A stretch of 64,000 bases of DNA from contig NZ_VTSX01000008.1 of NCBI RefSeq assembly GCF_008329705.1, positions 105,530 through 169,529 on the forward strand, written 5' to 3'. Positions 9,001 through 17,286 of the stretch are shown here, one piece after another. A program made the position numbers and the translations under genes. Position 1 is the first letter of the stretch. Each line of letters opens with the position of its first letter. Below the pieces are notes generated by a model. It had not been told where the DNA came from. It did not search any database and was given only the letters and a program-made list of their open reading frames with translations. This stretch comes from Chryseobacterium sp. SN22 (lineage in GTDB: Bacteria > Bacteroidota > Bacteroidia > Flavobacteriales > Weeksellaceae).

Positions 9001-9936
9001 TCAGTCAAATGAAACGGCAATCGTTCCTTCCGTCTTCTGATCTGTGTAGATTACCAGCTCTTTATCCCGGGCTTTTATTTTGTTCCAGTAATGGCTTCCT
9101 GCAAACCGGCTCTCCAGGACTTCCGCTTCCAGGCCACTTTCGGCAATGCGGATCTCATGAGGATAATAGGAAAACTTGGGTAACTGGAAATCCGATCTTT
9201 CCGTTTCATTAAAAATATTCACTTCCCCGAAAAGCTTGGCCACATAGCCGTTGCAAGGTTGGGTGTAGATTGCTTCCGGCCTGCCGTCCTGGATCAGTTC
9301 TCCTTTCTGTAAAACAATAATCCGGTCCAGCCACGGGATAATATCCTGAAGCTCATGGGTAGAAATAAGCAATGATATATTGTTCTGCTTCACATACCGG
9401 AATAACCTCTCCCGAAGTTCGGCCTTTCTCGGGAAATCCAGATTGCTGAAAGGCTCATCAAGGATTAGGAGCTTTGGAAGCACGGAAAGGGCCCTGGCAA
9501 TGGCTACCCGCTGCTGCTGGCCGCCGCTCAGGTACTTCGGCAGTACGTTGGCGAAATCTTCCAGCCCTACGACTTCCAGGAGTTCCGTTACAGTTTCTTT
9601 TTTCTTCTTTAAGTTGATATTGGAAATAAATTTTCCTACATTTTCCGCCACGGTAGCGTAGGGCATCAGGTCGAAATTCTGGGCAACAAATTTCATACTG
9701 GATTCCCCCGGAACCAGGTTTCCTTTAGGGCCCATCAGTTTTTCGCCGTCGAAAATAATTTCCCCCTTTTCCCAGTCCAGCAGCCCGTAGATCAGGCTCA
9801 GCAAAGTCGATTTCCCGCACCCGCTTTCTCCGGCTAAAGCAATAATTTTTCCAGCCTCAAGTGTCAGGTTGAGATCCTGAAACAGCGGTTTTTCTTTGGA
9901 ATAGGAGAAGTTTAAATGGTTTATTTCTAATAGCAT
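9001..9936 (-). CDS. ABC transporter ATP-binding protein
   Basis: Taking the ATG at 9936 gives 311 residues. It has Walker A GESGCGKST (36-44), signature LSGGQQQR (136-143), Walker B LLILDEP (156-162) and a switch histidine in STHE. A C-terminal region of about 90 residues resembles a TOBE-like regulatory domain, as in PotA/FbpC ATPases for polyamine or iron. No permease or binding protein is adjacent, so the substrate is unknown. The in-frame ATG at 9978 is rejected because the promoter box at 9941-9948 lies inside that extension; the transcript probably starts at the chosen ATG. Confidence 0.88.
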   Translation of the reverse strand: MLLEINHLNFSYSKEKPLFQDLNLTLEAGKIIALAGESGCGKSTLLSLIYGLLDWEKGEIIFDGEKLMGPKGNLVPGESSMKFVAQNFDLMPYATVAENVGKFISNINLKKKKETVTELLEVVGLEDFANVLPKYLSGGQQQRVAIARALSVLPKLLILDEPFSNLDFPRKAELRERLFRYVKQNNISLLISTHELQDIIPWLDRIIVLQKGELIQDGRPEAIYTQPCNGYVAKLFGEVNIFNETERSDFQLPKFSYYPHEIRIAESGLEAEVLESRFAGSHYWNKIKARDKELVIYTDQKTEGTIAVSFD

Positions 9937-9940
9937 ATTA

Positions 9941-9948
9941 CAAAAGTA
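9941..9948 (-). promoter_or_regulatory. -7 box abutting the ABC ATPase start
   Basis: The minus strand reads TACTTTTG with only 4 nt before the ATG at 9936. This predicts a leaderless or nearly leaderless mRNA and decides the start codon. Confidence 0.6.
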
Positions 9949-10021
9949 AGGAATTGAAATGTTTCTAGGAAAGAACAATTTTTTTTATTATTTTAGCGGA
10001 AGCATAAAAAATTTATAAATC

Positions 10022-10681
10022 ATGAAGAAAAAGCTGTTTTCATTAGTCATTCCCGCATTTTTTGCCCTGACTGCAACGGTTTCCTGTAAAAAGGAGAAAC
10101 CCGTTTCCGGCGAAAGCAATGAGGTGGCGACAACTAAAGATGGAGCTCAGTATGTAGTGGATACCCTGAACAGCAGGGTAGAGTGGAAAGGTTATAAAAT
10201 TTTGAAATCTGAAAGCACCAGCCACTTCGGAACCATTAAATTCGAGAGCGGCGACGTTACCGTAAAAGACGGAAAGCTGGAAAGCGGAAAGTTCGTTGCA
10301 GACATGGCTTCCCTGGCTTCGGAAGATCTTAAAAGTGATCCTGAAAATCTGAACAAGCTGAACGGGCACCTGAAAAGCAAAGATTTCTTTGATGTGGAAA
10401 AATTCCCGACGGCTTCTTTTGAAATTACCAGGGTGGCATCTTCTGCAGAAGGCGATTACAACACCCTTCTGGACGGAAACCTGACGATTAAGGGAATCAC
10501 TAAACCGATTCAGTTCAAGGCCAATGTTTCCGTGAAAAACGGAGTGGCCAGCATTGCTACCGAACCGAAGGATGTCATGAGGGAAGAATTTGGGATTACC
10601 TTTAAAGCACCTGCTGCCAATGGCATCATAAAGGATGAGGTAACGCTTCAGATCAATGTAAAAGCTTTGGAAAAGAAATAA
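10022..10681 (+). CDS. YceI-family lipoprotein
   Basis: This 219-residue protein starts with a lipoprotein signal peptide whose lipobox ends in TVSC, making C22 the likely lipidated residue. The rest is a YceI-like domain (VDTLNSRVEWKGYKI, NGHLKSKDFFDVEKFPTASFEI, LDGNLTIKGITKPI), a lipocalin-like barrel that binds long isoprenoid-type lipids in characterised members. It would sit in the periplasm or at the outer membrane. It is divergent from the ABC ATPase gene, sharing the short region 9937-10021, and is closed by a strong terminator at 10714. Its in vivo ligand is unknown. Confidence 0.92.
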   Translation: MKKKLFSLVIPAFFALTATVSCKKEKPVSGESNEVATTKDGAQYVVDTLNSRVEWKGYKILKSESTSHFGTIKFESGDVTVKDGKLESGKFVADMASLASEDLKSDPENLNKLNGHLKSKDFFDVEKFPTASFEITRVASSAEGDYNTLLDGNLTIKGITKPIQFKANVSVKNGVASIATEPKDVMREEFGITFKAPAANGIIKDEVTLQINVKALEKK

Positions 10682-10713
10682 TTTTTTTATTTAAGTGAAA
10701 TAAGTGATTGAAG

Positions 10714-10743
10714 TCTGCCTCCCCTAAAGAGGCAGATTTTTTT
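10714..10743 (+). terminator. Terminator of the YceI gene
   Basis: A perfect 8-bp stem TCTGCCTC/GAGGCAGA (10714-10721, 10729-10736) is followed by seven T. Confidence 0.9.
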
Positions 10744-10778
10744 AACATTTTTAGGAAATTTATTCGGTTGAAAAACCG

Positions 10779-10786
10779 TATTTTTG
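10779..10786 (+). promoter_or_regulatory. -7 box of pheS
   Basis: TATTTTTG matches TAnnTTTG, 25 nt before the ATG at 10812. Confidence 0.6.
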
Positions 10787-10811
10787 CAAAACATTTTGAA
10801 AGGGTAAAACA

Positions 10812-11822
10812 ATGATAGAAAAGATAGAAGAATTACTGGTTGAAGTAAACAGCTTCCATGCGACATCAAAGGAGGAGATCGAAAACTTCCGGATCAAATA
10901 CAACGGTAAAAAAGGAATTCTGAACGATTTTTTTGAAAAGTTTAAAGAAGTTCCGAACGACCAGAAAAAAGATTTCGGACAAAAGATCAATACTTTAAAG
11001 CAGGCTGTTAACGTAAAGTTGGAGGATTTGAAGAATGCTTCCACATCTTCTATTGTCGTAGAAAAAGAAGACCTTACAAGACCGGCCTTTCCTCTGGAAC
11101 TGGGATCAAGACATCCGATCAACCTTGTGAAAAACAGGATCATCGAAATCTTTAAATCTATTGGTTTTGCTGTGGCAGACGGACCGGAAATAGAGGACGA
11201 CTGGCACAACTTTACCGCACTGAACCTTCCGGAATATCATCCGGCAAGGGACATGCAGGATACCTTTTTCATCGAGCAGAACCCGGACATTCTTTTGAGA
11301 ACCCACACTTCTTCGGTACAGATCCGTTACATGGAAGAGCACCAGCCTCCGATCAGGATCTTATCTCCGGGAAGGGTTTTCCGTAATGAAGCGGTTTCTT
11401 CACGTTCGCACTGTATTTTCCATCAGATCGAAGGTTTATATATTGATGAAAACGTCAGTTTTGCCGACCTGAAGCAGACCATCCAGTTCTTTACGACAGA
11501 GCTCTTCGGAAAATCGAAAATCAGGCTGAGGCCTTCTTATTTCCCTTTTACCGAGCCGAGTGCAGAAATTGATGTGTACTGGGGGTTGAATTCCGAAACG
11601 GATTACAGAATCACCAAAGGAACCGGCTGGCTGGAAATCATGGGCTGCGGAATGGTAGATCCTGCCGTGCTTAAAAATGTAAACATCGATCCGGAGAAAT
11701 ATTCAGGGTATGCTTTCGGAATGGGAATTGAAAGAATCGTTATGCTCCTGTACCAGATGAGCGACATCAGAATGTTCTTCGAAAACGACATAAGAACACT
11801 TGAGCAGTTTAAGACTTTATAG
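10812..11822 (+). CDS. pheS: Phenylalanine-tRNA ligase alpha subunit
   Basis: This 336-residue protein is the catalytic alpha subunit of the (alpha-beta)2 PheRS that charges tRNA-Phe. It has an N-terminal coiled-coil (about 1-85) for tRNA contact and the class II synthetase core, with RTHTSSVQ, the [19 protein letters not shown] region and motif 3 [13 protein letters not shown] near the end. The length matches the family. The beta subunit gene pheT is not adjacent; a strong terminator follows directly, so pheS is its own transcription unit here. Confidence 0.97.
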   Translation: MIEKIEELLVEVNSFHATSKEEIENFRIKYNGKKGILNDFFEKFKEVPNDQKKDFGQKINTLKQAVNVKLEDLKNASTSSIVVEKEDLTRPAFPLELGSRHPINLVKNRIIEIFKSIGFAVADGPEIEDDWHNFTALNLPEYHPARDMQDTFFIEQNPDILLRTHTSSVQIRYMEEHQPPIRILSPGRVFRNEAVSSRSHCIFHQIEGLYIDENVSFADLKQTIQFFTTELFGKSKIRLRPSYFPFTEPSAEIDVYWGLNSETDYRITKGTGWLEIMGCGMVDPAVLKNVNIDPEKYSGYAFGMGIERIVMLLYQMSDIRMFFENDIRTLEQFKTL

Positions 11823-11845
11823 TCGGCTGAGCTTTAACTCATACA

Positions 11846-11880
11846 AATCCTGTAAAAAAATTGTTTACAGGATTTTTTTA
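11846..11880 (+). terminator. Terminator of pheS
   Basis: An 11-bp perfect stem AATCCTGTAAA/TTTACAGGATT (11846-11856, 11864-11874) is followed by a T run. Confidence 0.92.
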
Positions 11881-11907
11881 TTATTTTTATACTGAAAATT
11901 ACACAAA

Positions 11908-13641
11908 ATGTTCAGGAAATTATCTGGTTTCAGATCGAGGAAGATCATTCACTACGCATTGCTTATCTGTATTCTGCTCATACAGCTTCTGATTGCCTCT
12001 TTCTTTTATAATGAATTTATTACCAGGAAAAATCTGGCTTTCTTTGAAAAACAGCTTAAAGAAGTGAATGTTCTGGATAACCTTACAGATACCTCCCGTA
12101 AAGAACTGCTGAATGCGCAGAACTGCTTCCAGAATTATATTATTTATGAAGATAAAAAATATCTGGACTACTATTTTGCTTCGCTGCATAAGCTTGGGGG
12201 AAATCTGGAAAGCATGAACCATTACGGGGCCAAATACCCGAGACTGAACCGTATTTTAACTTTACAGAAAAGCGATTCATTAGAAATTAAAAAATTAAAA
12301 TCTCTTATTGATTCTACGTACGAATATTCGGCACAATCCAACATAAGAGTCCCAAACAGTTTCCCTAAGCTGCAGAGTTATAATGCGGAATATAACTTCG
12401 ACAGGTTTAATGTGGAAACAAAGACCTTTTCAGACACCGTAAAGAAAAAAGGACTGTTCGGACGTTTGGGAGATGCCATTTCCGGAAAAGAGAGTGTGCG
12501 TAAGGATAGCGTCGTCGTTACCGTAAAGCAGGGGAAAGTTCCTGTATCTGCAGAAATAAAAGCAGAAGTGGACAGCATCATGAACCAGGTCACTAAGCAT
12601 TATACTGGGCAGATCCGGAAAATACAGGTTACCGTTACCGAAAAGCAAAACAGCGATGGAAAGTTTTACAGGATTTTCAGTAAACTTCTGGTCTACAGCA
12701 ACGGTCTGATGAACATTTACGATGTAGCGATCAAAGGTTCTAAAGCAGACCTTCAGAAAGAATACGACAAACAGAATTCCGAGAACAACAGGATCAGGAC
12801 GTATCTTATTTTCGGGGCCATGGTCCTGATGTTCATCGTTTCCATCCTGATTATGTTCCTGACCCGTATCGCCTTTATCTACGAAAAACGCCTGAATGCG
12901 GCCAATGAGCAGATTAAAGAAAACCTGAATTTTAAAAACCGGATTTTGGGAATGTTAAGCCATGAGCTGAGATCCCCGCTGAAAATTATCGGCCTTTTCA
13001 TCGGCAGGATCAATAAGAAAACGGAGGACCGGCAGATTAAGGAATATCTCAAATCCATCAGCTTTACCAATGACAGCTTGCTTCTTCAGGCGAACCAGAT
13101 CCTTGAATACACCAAAAACCAGGCAGTAGAAAATAAGCTTATCCCCGTAAAGTTTAATCTTAAAAATGAGATCACTTCCATACTGACTTCTATTGAGCCT
13201 TACATCCAGACAAGAAACAACACCTTTATCGTCCGTGAGAATATACATCCTGATCTTGATGTTTATTCCGATAGTAAAAAGATCAACCAGATCTTCATGA
13301 ATATTCTGGGGAATGCCAATAAGTTTACAGAGAATGGGCAGATTACCGTTAAGGTAAAAACGGAGCCGGTGGATGAAGATACAATTTCCCTGATCACCCG
13401 GATTTCCGATACCGGTGCCGGGATTTCAAATCATGATCTTGAAAAGATCTTCGAACCTTATTACCAGGGGGTGCTGTCGGAAGATGTGGAAAACCTCGGA
13501 GCAGGCCTCGGGCTGAGCCTGTGTAAAGAAATTGTAGAATTATATTCGGGACATATCACCGTTGAAAGCGAAACAGGTAAAGGGACCACGGTTACTTTCA
13601 CGGTCAATTTAAATCTTATTAATGAACAGGATAGATCATAA
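11908..13641 (+). CDS. Membrane sensor histidine kinase
   Basis: This 577-residue kinase has two membrane segments (about 15-35 and 299-318) enclosing a large periplasmic sensor region of about 260 residues that I do not recognise. It is followed by a HisKA domain with the phosphoacceptor in MLSHELRSPLK (H352) and a HATPase domain with the N box (NILGNANKF), G1 (DTGAGIS) and G2 (GAGLGLSL). It would phosphorylate the LuxR-type regulator whose gene overlaps its 3' end by 20 nt, so the two are translated together. The signal is unknown. Confidence 0.92.
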   Translation: MFRKLSGFRSRKIIHYALLICILLIQLLIASFFYNEFITRKNLAFFEKQLKEVNVLDNLTDTSRKELLNAQNCFQNYIIYEDKKYLDYYFASLHKLGGNLESMNHYGAKYPRLNRILTLQKSDSLEIKKLKSLIDSTYEYSAQSNIRVPNSFPKLQSYNAEYNFDRFNVETKTFSDTVKKKGLFGRLGDAISGKESVRKDSVVVTVKQGKVPVSAEIKAEVDSIMNQVTKHYTGQIRKIQVTVTEKQNSDGKFYRIFSKLLVYSNGLMNIYDVAIKGSKADLQKEYDKQNSENNRIRTYLIFGAMVLMFIVSILIMFLTRIAFIYEKRLNAANEQIKENLNFKNRILGMLSHELRSPLKIIGLFIGRINKKTEDRQIKEYLKSISFTNDSLLLQANQILEYTKNQAVENKLIPVKFNLKNEITSILTSIEPYIQTRNNTFIVRENIHPDLDVYSDSKKINQIFMNILGNANKFTENGQITVKVKTEPVDEDTISLITRISDTGAGISNHDLEKIFEPYYQGVLSEDVENLGAGLGLSLCKEIVELYSGHITVESETGKGTTVTFTVNLNLINEQDRS

Positions 13642-14266
13642 ACCAATCCGGTTTTTACTGGCAGACGACCACAGCCTTATCAGACAGGGGCTTATTTTTG
13701 TTTTGGAAGATATTGGGGTGGAGCATGACGTGATTCATGCTTCCAGCCTGCAGCGGACTTTGGAATGCATTAGCAGCCAGCCCATCGATATTGCCATCAT
13801 CGATGCCCATTTTCCTGATGGGAACAGCCTTTTCGTTATACCGGAAATCAGAAAGATTCAGCCTGAAATACGCATTTTGATTTTTACAGGGATCGATGAA
13901 GAGGTCCATGCCCTTAAATTTATCAACGCGGGGGTCAATGGCTTTTTAAGCAAGCTGAATGAAGAAGAGGAAATAAAGCAGGCCATTGCAAAAATGATCA
14001 CCCACGGCGAATATATCTCATCCAAAACCCAGGCTTTGTTGCTGAATTCACTGAAAAACCCAAGCCTGATCAGTCCTTTTCTATCCTTGACCGAACGGGA
14101 GTTTCAGATTGCAGAAATGTACATGGAAGGATTAGGAAATCTTGAAATTGCCAACAGGCTGGATGTAAAACAAAATACCGTAAGCACCATTAAAAAAAGG
14201 ATTTTCGATAAGCTTAAAATAGGTAATCTGGTGGAGCTGATCGAACTGTATAAAAATCACTATTAG
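13622..14266 (+). CDS. LuxR/NarL-family response regulator
   Basis: This 214-residue regulator has an N-terminal receiver domain (acidic pair D15/D16, phosphoacceptor D61 in IIDAHFPDG) and a C-terminal LuxR-type helix-turn-helix (SLTEREFQIAEMYMEG, NTVSTIKKRIFDKLKI). It overlaps the kinase gene by 20 nt, making a cognate pair nearly certain. Phosphorylation by the kinase should alter DNA binding. No target operator can be named from the sequence; the downstream unit at 14436-14671 is a possible but untested target. Confidence 0.94.
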   Translation: MNRIDHKPIRFLLADDHSLIRQGLIFVLEDIGVEHDVIHASSLQRTLECISSQPIDIAIIDAHFPDGNSLFVIPEIRKIQPEIRILIFTGIDEEVHALKFINAGVNGFLSKLNEEEEIKQAIAKMITHGEYISSKTQALLLNSLKNPSLISPFLSLTEREFQIAEMYMEGLGNLEIANRLDVKQNTVSTIKKRIFDKLKIGNLVELIELYKNHY

Positions 14267-14435
14267 AATGCTTTATTTTTTCATCGATTTTTAAAAATCA
14301 GGATGCTGCCGGACGGTATTTATGAAGACTCCTTTCTCTTTAAATACAGGCTGTTAACCTGTTTGTAGATAAATATCTACAGCTATAGCGATATATATCT
14401 AAATGATTTATTATGATGATATATACCGGGGTTGG

Positions 14436-14443
14436 TATTTTTG
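14436..14443 (+). promoter_or_regulatory. -7 box of a possible small transcription unit
   Basis: TATTTTTG matches TAnnTTTG, lies about 60 nt before a 32-codon ORF and about 200 nt before a strong terminator. No -33 TTG is seen at the usual distance. Confidence 0.4.
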
Positions 14444-14503
14444 TATAAGAATAATAAACGATTATTAACCTATATTTAAGTGGTCTCCGGTTCCAAAACA
14501 CAA

Positions 14504-14602
14504 ATGATGATTTCTTCTATGGAACCGGATCTAAAAACACAAATGATTTCGTATCTGCAAAGAATGAAAAATCTGATGCCGGTACATTGTAGAAGGGGTT
14601 AG
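14504..14602 (+). CDS. Possible small protein (32 residues)
   Basis: An open frame beginning ATGATG encodes a 32-residue methionine-rich peptide with MEPDLKTQMISYLQRMKN near its start and HCRRG at its end. It sits between a TAnnTTTG box (14436) and a strong terminator (14639), so a transcript covering it is plausible. The DNA around its start is folded by CCGGTTCC/GGAACCGG (14488-14495, 14521-14528), and AAAACACAAATGAT occurs twice. I recognise no family; the unit could equally be a small RNA. Confidence 0.3.
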   Translation: MMISSMEPDLKTQMISYLQRMKNLMPVHCRRG

Positions 14603-14638
14603 ATGAAGGCGGCCTAAAAAAACGCATGTAATGGAAAC

Positions 14639-14671
14639 AAGCCTCCGGAACGTTCCGGAGGCTTTGTTTTT
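14639..14671 (+). terminator. Strong plus-strand terminator without an obvious large gene
   Basis: The 12-bp stem AAGCCTCCGGAA/TTCCGGAGGCTT (14639-14650, 14653-14664) is followed by TGTTTTT. Confidence 0.8.
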
Positions 14672-14790
14672 AATTACTTAGAAACAAAACGTAATTAAAA
14701 ACATATATATTGAAAACCTGTTAATGTAAATGAGCAACGATCCTATTTATACAGAAGACAATAAGGTTTCAATATGTATTATATCAAAAT

Positions 14791-14820
14791 AAAAAGGCTG
14801 TCCTTTTGAGACAGCCTCTT
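14791..14820 (-). terminator. Terminator of the DUF3108 gene
   Basis: An 8-bp stem AGGCTGTC/GACAGCCT (14795-14802, 14810-14817) is followed on the minus strand by T residues. Confidence 0.85.
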
Positions 14821-14837
14821 TTGTTTTCCAACTTTAC

Positions 14838-15608
14838 TTATTTTATGAACCTTAAAGGGTATTTCACATTTTTAAAATCATCAATGCTTGCTTTTAAGGA
14901 GCCTACGGCTATTTCCGCTTTAAGGAGGATCGGAATGTGGTTAGCGTCATTGGAAACCCACATCGTTACTCCTTCCTTTTCTTTAAAAACCCTTCCGCTT
15001 TTTACTGAAGGAATAATTTTCAGGCAGCTGATCTTTCCGAATTTGGTATCCAGGTTTTCCGTACCCGTTACTCTCAGCTGGAAAGGGAACATTTCGTCAT
15101 CAATCCATACATTCATATTAATCACGCTTCCGACTTTCAGTTCTGCCGGGCTTTTGCTGCGCAGGTAGTAAAAACAGGAAAGCATATCCTGTACCCCTTT
15201 TACCGACCTTATTACTTTAGAGCCATTGGCGGGTGTTTTTTTATCGGTTAAAATCAGGGTATTGTTGCTGTGGTTGAAGACTGTTTCAAGATGCTGCCTG
15301 TAGCTGCCCTCCTTTACATTTCTTACATAAAAACTGGGAAGCTCCGTCTGCATATTGATATAGCTTTCGTAGAAATCATCTACTTTAAAAAAGGCCTTTA
15401 CCGCACCGCTGGTCTGCCCCGTTCCTCTTACATGAAGGTGGGGAGCTCCTTTATAATTGGTTTTCTGCGCAGTAAGATTAGCATAGCCCGCGTTCAGAAA
15501 TCCATAGTGGATTCTCAGCGTAATCGACTCACCGTTATTGATGTTGGTGATCTGGCCGTAGCCGAGAAAGAATAAAAAAAAGGAAATTACATTAAAAAAT
15601 TTCTTCAT
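14838..15608 (-). CDS. DUF3108-domain secreted protein
   Basis: This 256-residue protein has a signal peptide (MKKFFNVISFFLFFLGYGQ) and a body matching the DUF3108 family as I remember it: an N-terminal ITLRIHYGFLNAGYA, then WIDDEMFPFQLRVTGTENLDTKFGKISCLKI and TMWVSNDANHIPILLKAEI near the end. The pattern resembles a periplasmic lipid- or polysaccharide-associated beta-barrel-like fold, but no reaction is known. It is monocistronic, with its own terminator, and divergent from the ferredoxin reductase gene. Confidence 0.82.
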   Translation of the reverse strand: MKKFFNVISFFLFFLGYGQITNINNGESITLRIHYGFLNAGYANLTAQKTNYKGAPHLHVRGTGQTSGAVKAFFKVDDFYESYINMQTELPSFYVRNVKEGSYRQHLETVFNHSNNTLILTDKKTPANGSKVIRSVKGVQDMLSCFYYLRSKSPAELKVGSVINMNVWIDDEMFPFQLRVTGTENLDTKFGKISCLKIIPSVKSGRVFKEKEGVTMWVSNDANHIPILLKAEIAVGSLKASIDDFKNVKYPLRFIK

Positions 15609-15722
15609 AATTACAATTTTACAAAAAGGTTGCCAACTCTTAGATTGAAAAAAAGGGCAAAGGTTTGATAAATCTCAGTTTTTTATTTAGAATGAATTAA
15701 ATAAGCTTCGCATTAAAATTAG

Positions 15723-15730
15723 TAAATTTG
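15723..15730 (+). promoter_or_regulatory. -7 box of the ferredoxin reductase gene
   Basis: TAAATTTG matches TAnnTTTG, 33 nt before the ATG at 15764. Confidence 0.6.
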
Positions 15731-15763
15731 CAATCACAAGTATAATTAATTTATCTTATAATT

Positions 15764-16819
15764 ATGATAACGACCGATATATTGATCATAGGAGCCGGCC
15801 CGACTGGACTTTTTGCTGTATTTGAAGCAGGTTTATTGAAAATGAAGTGCCACATCATCGATGCACTTCCTCAACCGGGAGGACAGTTGGCTGAGCTTTA
15901 TCCTAAAAAACCTATTTTCGATATTCCGGGTTATCCTTCCGTGAATGCAGGCGAGCTGGTAGATAACCTGATGGAGCAGATTAAGCAGTTCCAGCCTGGA
16001 TTTACCCTTGGAGAGACCGCAGTTTCGTACACCAAAGTTGATGACGAATGGTTTGAGGTGCTGACCAACAAAGGAACCGTACACAGAGCAAAGGCAATTG
16101 CCATTGCAGGCGGGCTGGGAACATTTGAACCGAGAAAACCGGCTCTTGAAAATATTGCAGACTATGAGGAAAAAGGGCTTGAATATTTTGTAAAAGAGCC
16201 TGAACACTTCAGAAATAAAAAAGTAGTGATTGCCGGTGGAGGAGATTCTGCACTGGACTGGAGTATTTTCCTTTCCAATGTAGCCAGCGAAGTGACCCTG
16301 ATCCACAGACGAAATGAATTCCGCGGAGCCCTGGATTCCGTAGAAAAAGTCCAGGACCTTAAAAATCAGGGGAAGATCAAACTTATTACGCCTGCAGAAG
16401 TAACGGCCATCAAAGGGGAAGGTAAAGTGGAAGCCATTACCGTAGCCATAGACGGACAGGATCCTTACGATATGGAAACGGATTATTTTATCCCGTTATT
16501 CGGATTGACTCCTAAACTGGGAGAGATCGGGAACTGGGGACTGAATATCGAGAAAAATGCTATTGTGGTAAACAACGCTTTGGACTACCAGACCAATATC
16601 GACGGCATTTATGCCATCGGTGACATTAATACCTATCCGGGAAAATTAAAGCTGATCCTTTGCGGATTCCACGAAGCAACGTTAATGTGCCAGAGTGTGT
16701 ATAACCGATTGAATCCGGGTAAAAAATTCGTTCTGAAATATACAACGGTAAGCGGTGTAGACGGTTTCGACGGAAGCCGAAAGGAAGCCGAGAAAGCGGT
16801 TGTGAAAAAAATTGACTAA
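15764..16819 (+). CDS. Thioredoxin-reductase-like ferredoxin-NADP+ reductase
   Basis: This 351-residue flavoprotein has an N-terminal FAD-binding motif GAGPTGLF, the GGQLAELYPKKPIFDIPGYP segment typical of TrxR-like ferredoxin reductases, an NAD(P)H motif VVIAGGGDSALDW, and the C-terminal FAD motif GIYAIGDI. The redox-active CxxC of true thioredoxin reductases is absent, which supports a ferredoxin/flavodoxin reductase. The downstream [2Fe-2S] ferredoxin gene, 78 nt away, is the natural electron partner. It acts in the cytoplasm. Confidence 0.9.
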   Translation: MITTDILIIGAGPTGLFAVFEAGLLKMKCHIIDALPQPGGQLAELYPKKPIFDIPGYPSVNAGELVDNLMEQIKQFQPGFTLGETAVSYTKVDDEWFEVLTNKGTVHRAKAIAIAGGLGTFEPRKPALENIADYEEKGLEYFVKEPEHFRNKKVVIAGGGDSALDWSIFLSNVASEVTLIHRRNEFRGALDSVEKVQDLKNQGKIKLITPAEVTAIKGEGKVEAITVAIDGQDPYDMETDYFIPLFGLTPKLGEIGNWGLNIEKNAIVVNNALDYQTNIDGIYAIGDINTYPGKLKLILCGFHEATLMCQSVYNRLNPGKKFVLKYTTVSGVDGFDGSRKEAEKAVVKKID

Positions 16820-16897
16820 ATTTGTTGCGGCTTGCGGCTATAAACTGTGATAAACAGACTGCCATCAGCAGAGATCAACAATAAGAATCAACAGAGA

Positions 16898-17227
16898 ATG
16901 AGCGATATAAACATAAAAATCACCGATCGGGAAGGGGTAACCCATGATGTTGTAGCACCTACGGATATGTCTATGAACCTAATGGAAATCATTCGTTCGT
17001 ACGAGTTGGCGGAAGAAGGGACCATCGGGGTTTGCGGAGGAATGGCCATGTGTGCGTCCTGCCAGGTGTATGTGATTAACGATCCCGGGCTTGAGCCGAT
17101 GGGCGATGAAGAAGATGCCATGCTGGGCGAAGCGTTCCATGTAGAATCCAACAGCAGACTGGGCTGCCAGCTGCATATCGTTCCTGAAATGGAAGGGCTG
17201 GAAGTAGAGATCGCTCCTTATCCTTAA
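16898..17227 (+). CDS. [2Fe-2S] ferredoxin (adrenodoxin type)
   Basis: Starting at the ATG at 16898 (MSDINIKITD) gives 109 residues. The cluster ligands form the pattern C-x5-C-x2-C (CGGMAMCASC) with the fourth cysteine in GCQLH, as in adrenodoxin-like ferredoxins. The longer in-frame start at 16847 adds a polar tail not found in the family. The gene follows the ferredoxin reductase gene, so the two probably form an electron-transfer pair. The terminal acceptor is unknown. Confidence 0.9.
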   Translation: MSDINIKITDREGVTHDVVAPTDMSMNLMEIIRSYELAEEGTIGVCGGMAMCASCQVYVINDPGLEPMGDEEDAMLGEAFHVESNSRLGCQLHIVPEMEGLEVEIAPYP

Positions 17228-17247
17228 TGTATTTTAAACCAAAATAT

Positions 17248-17286
17248 AAATACCTCCTGAAGAAAATCTTCAGGAGGTATTTTATT
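17248..17286. terminator. Shared terminator between convergent genes
   Basis: A 15-bp perfect stem starts at 17248 (AAATACCTCCTGAAG) and its partner lies at 17268-17282, with loop AAAAT. A- and T-runs on both sides let it serve the ferredoxin gene and the alarmone-type gene. Confidence 0.9.

Larger units (their letters stand above)
14267..14837. other. Long spacer after the two-component genes
   Basis: This 570-nt region contains a TGTAGAT/ATCTACA hairpin near 14365, a candidate small transcription unit (14436-14671), an imperfect inverted repeat around 14706-14718 and 14763-14775 (ATATTG.AAACCT against AGGTTTCAATAT), and the terminator of the minus-strand DUF3108 gene at its right end. Confidence 0.6.

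Noticed and set aside
8865..9212. Open frame of 115 codons on the plus strand
   Set aside because: It overlaps the structured element and then runs antisense through the ABC ATPase gene; no recognisable similarity or promoter.
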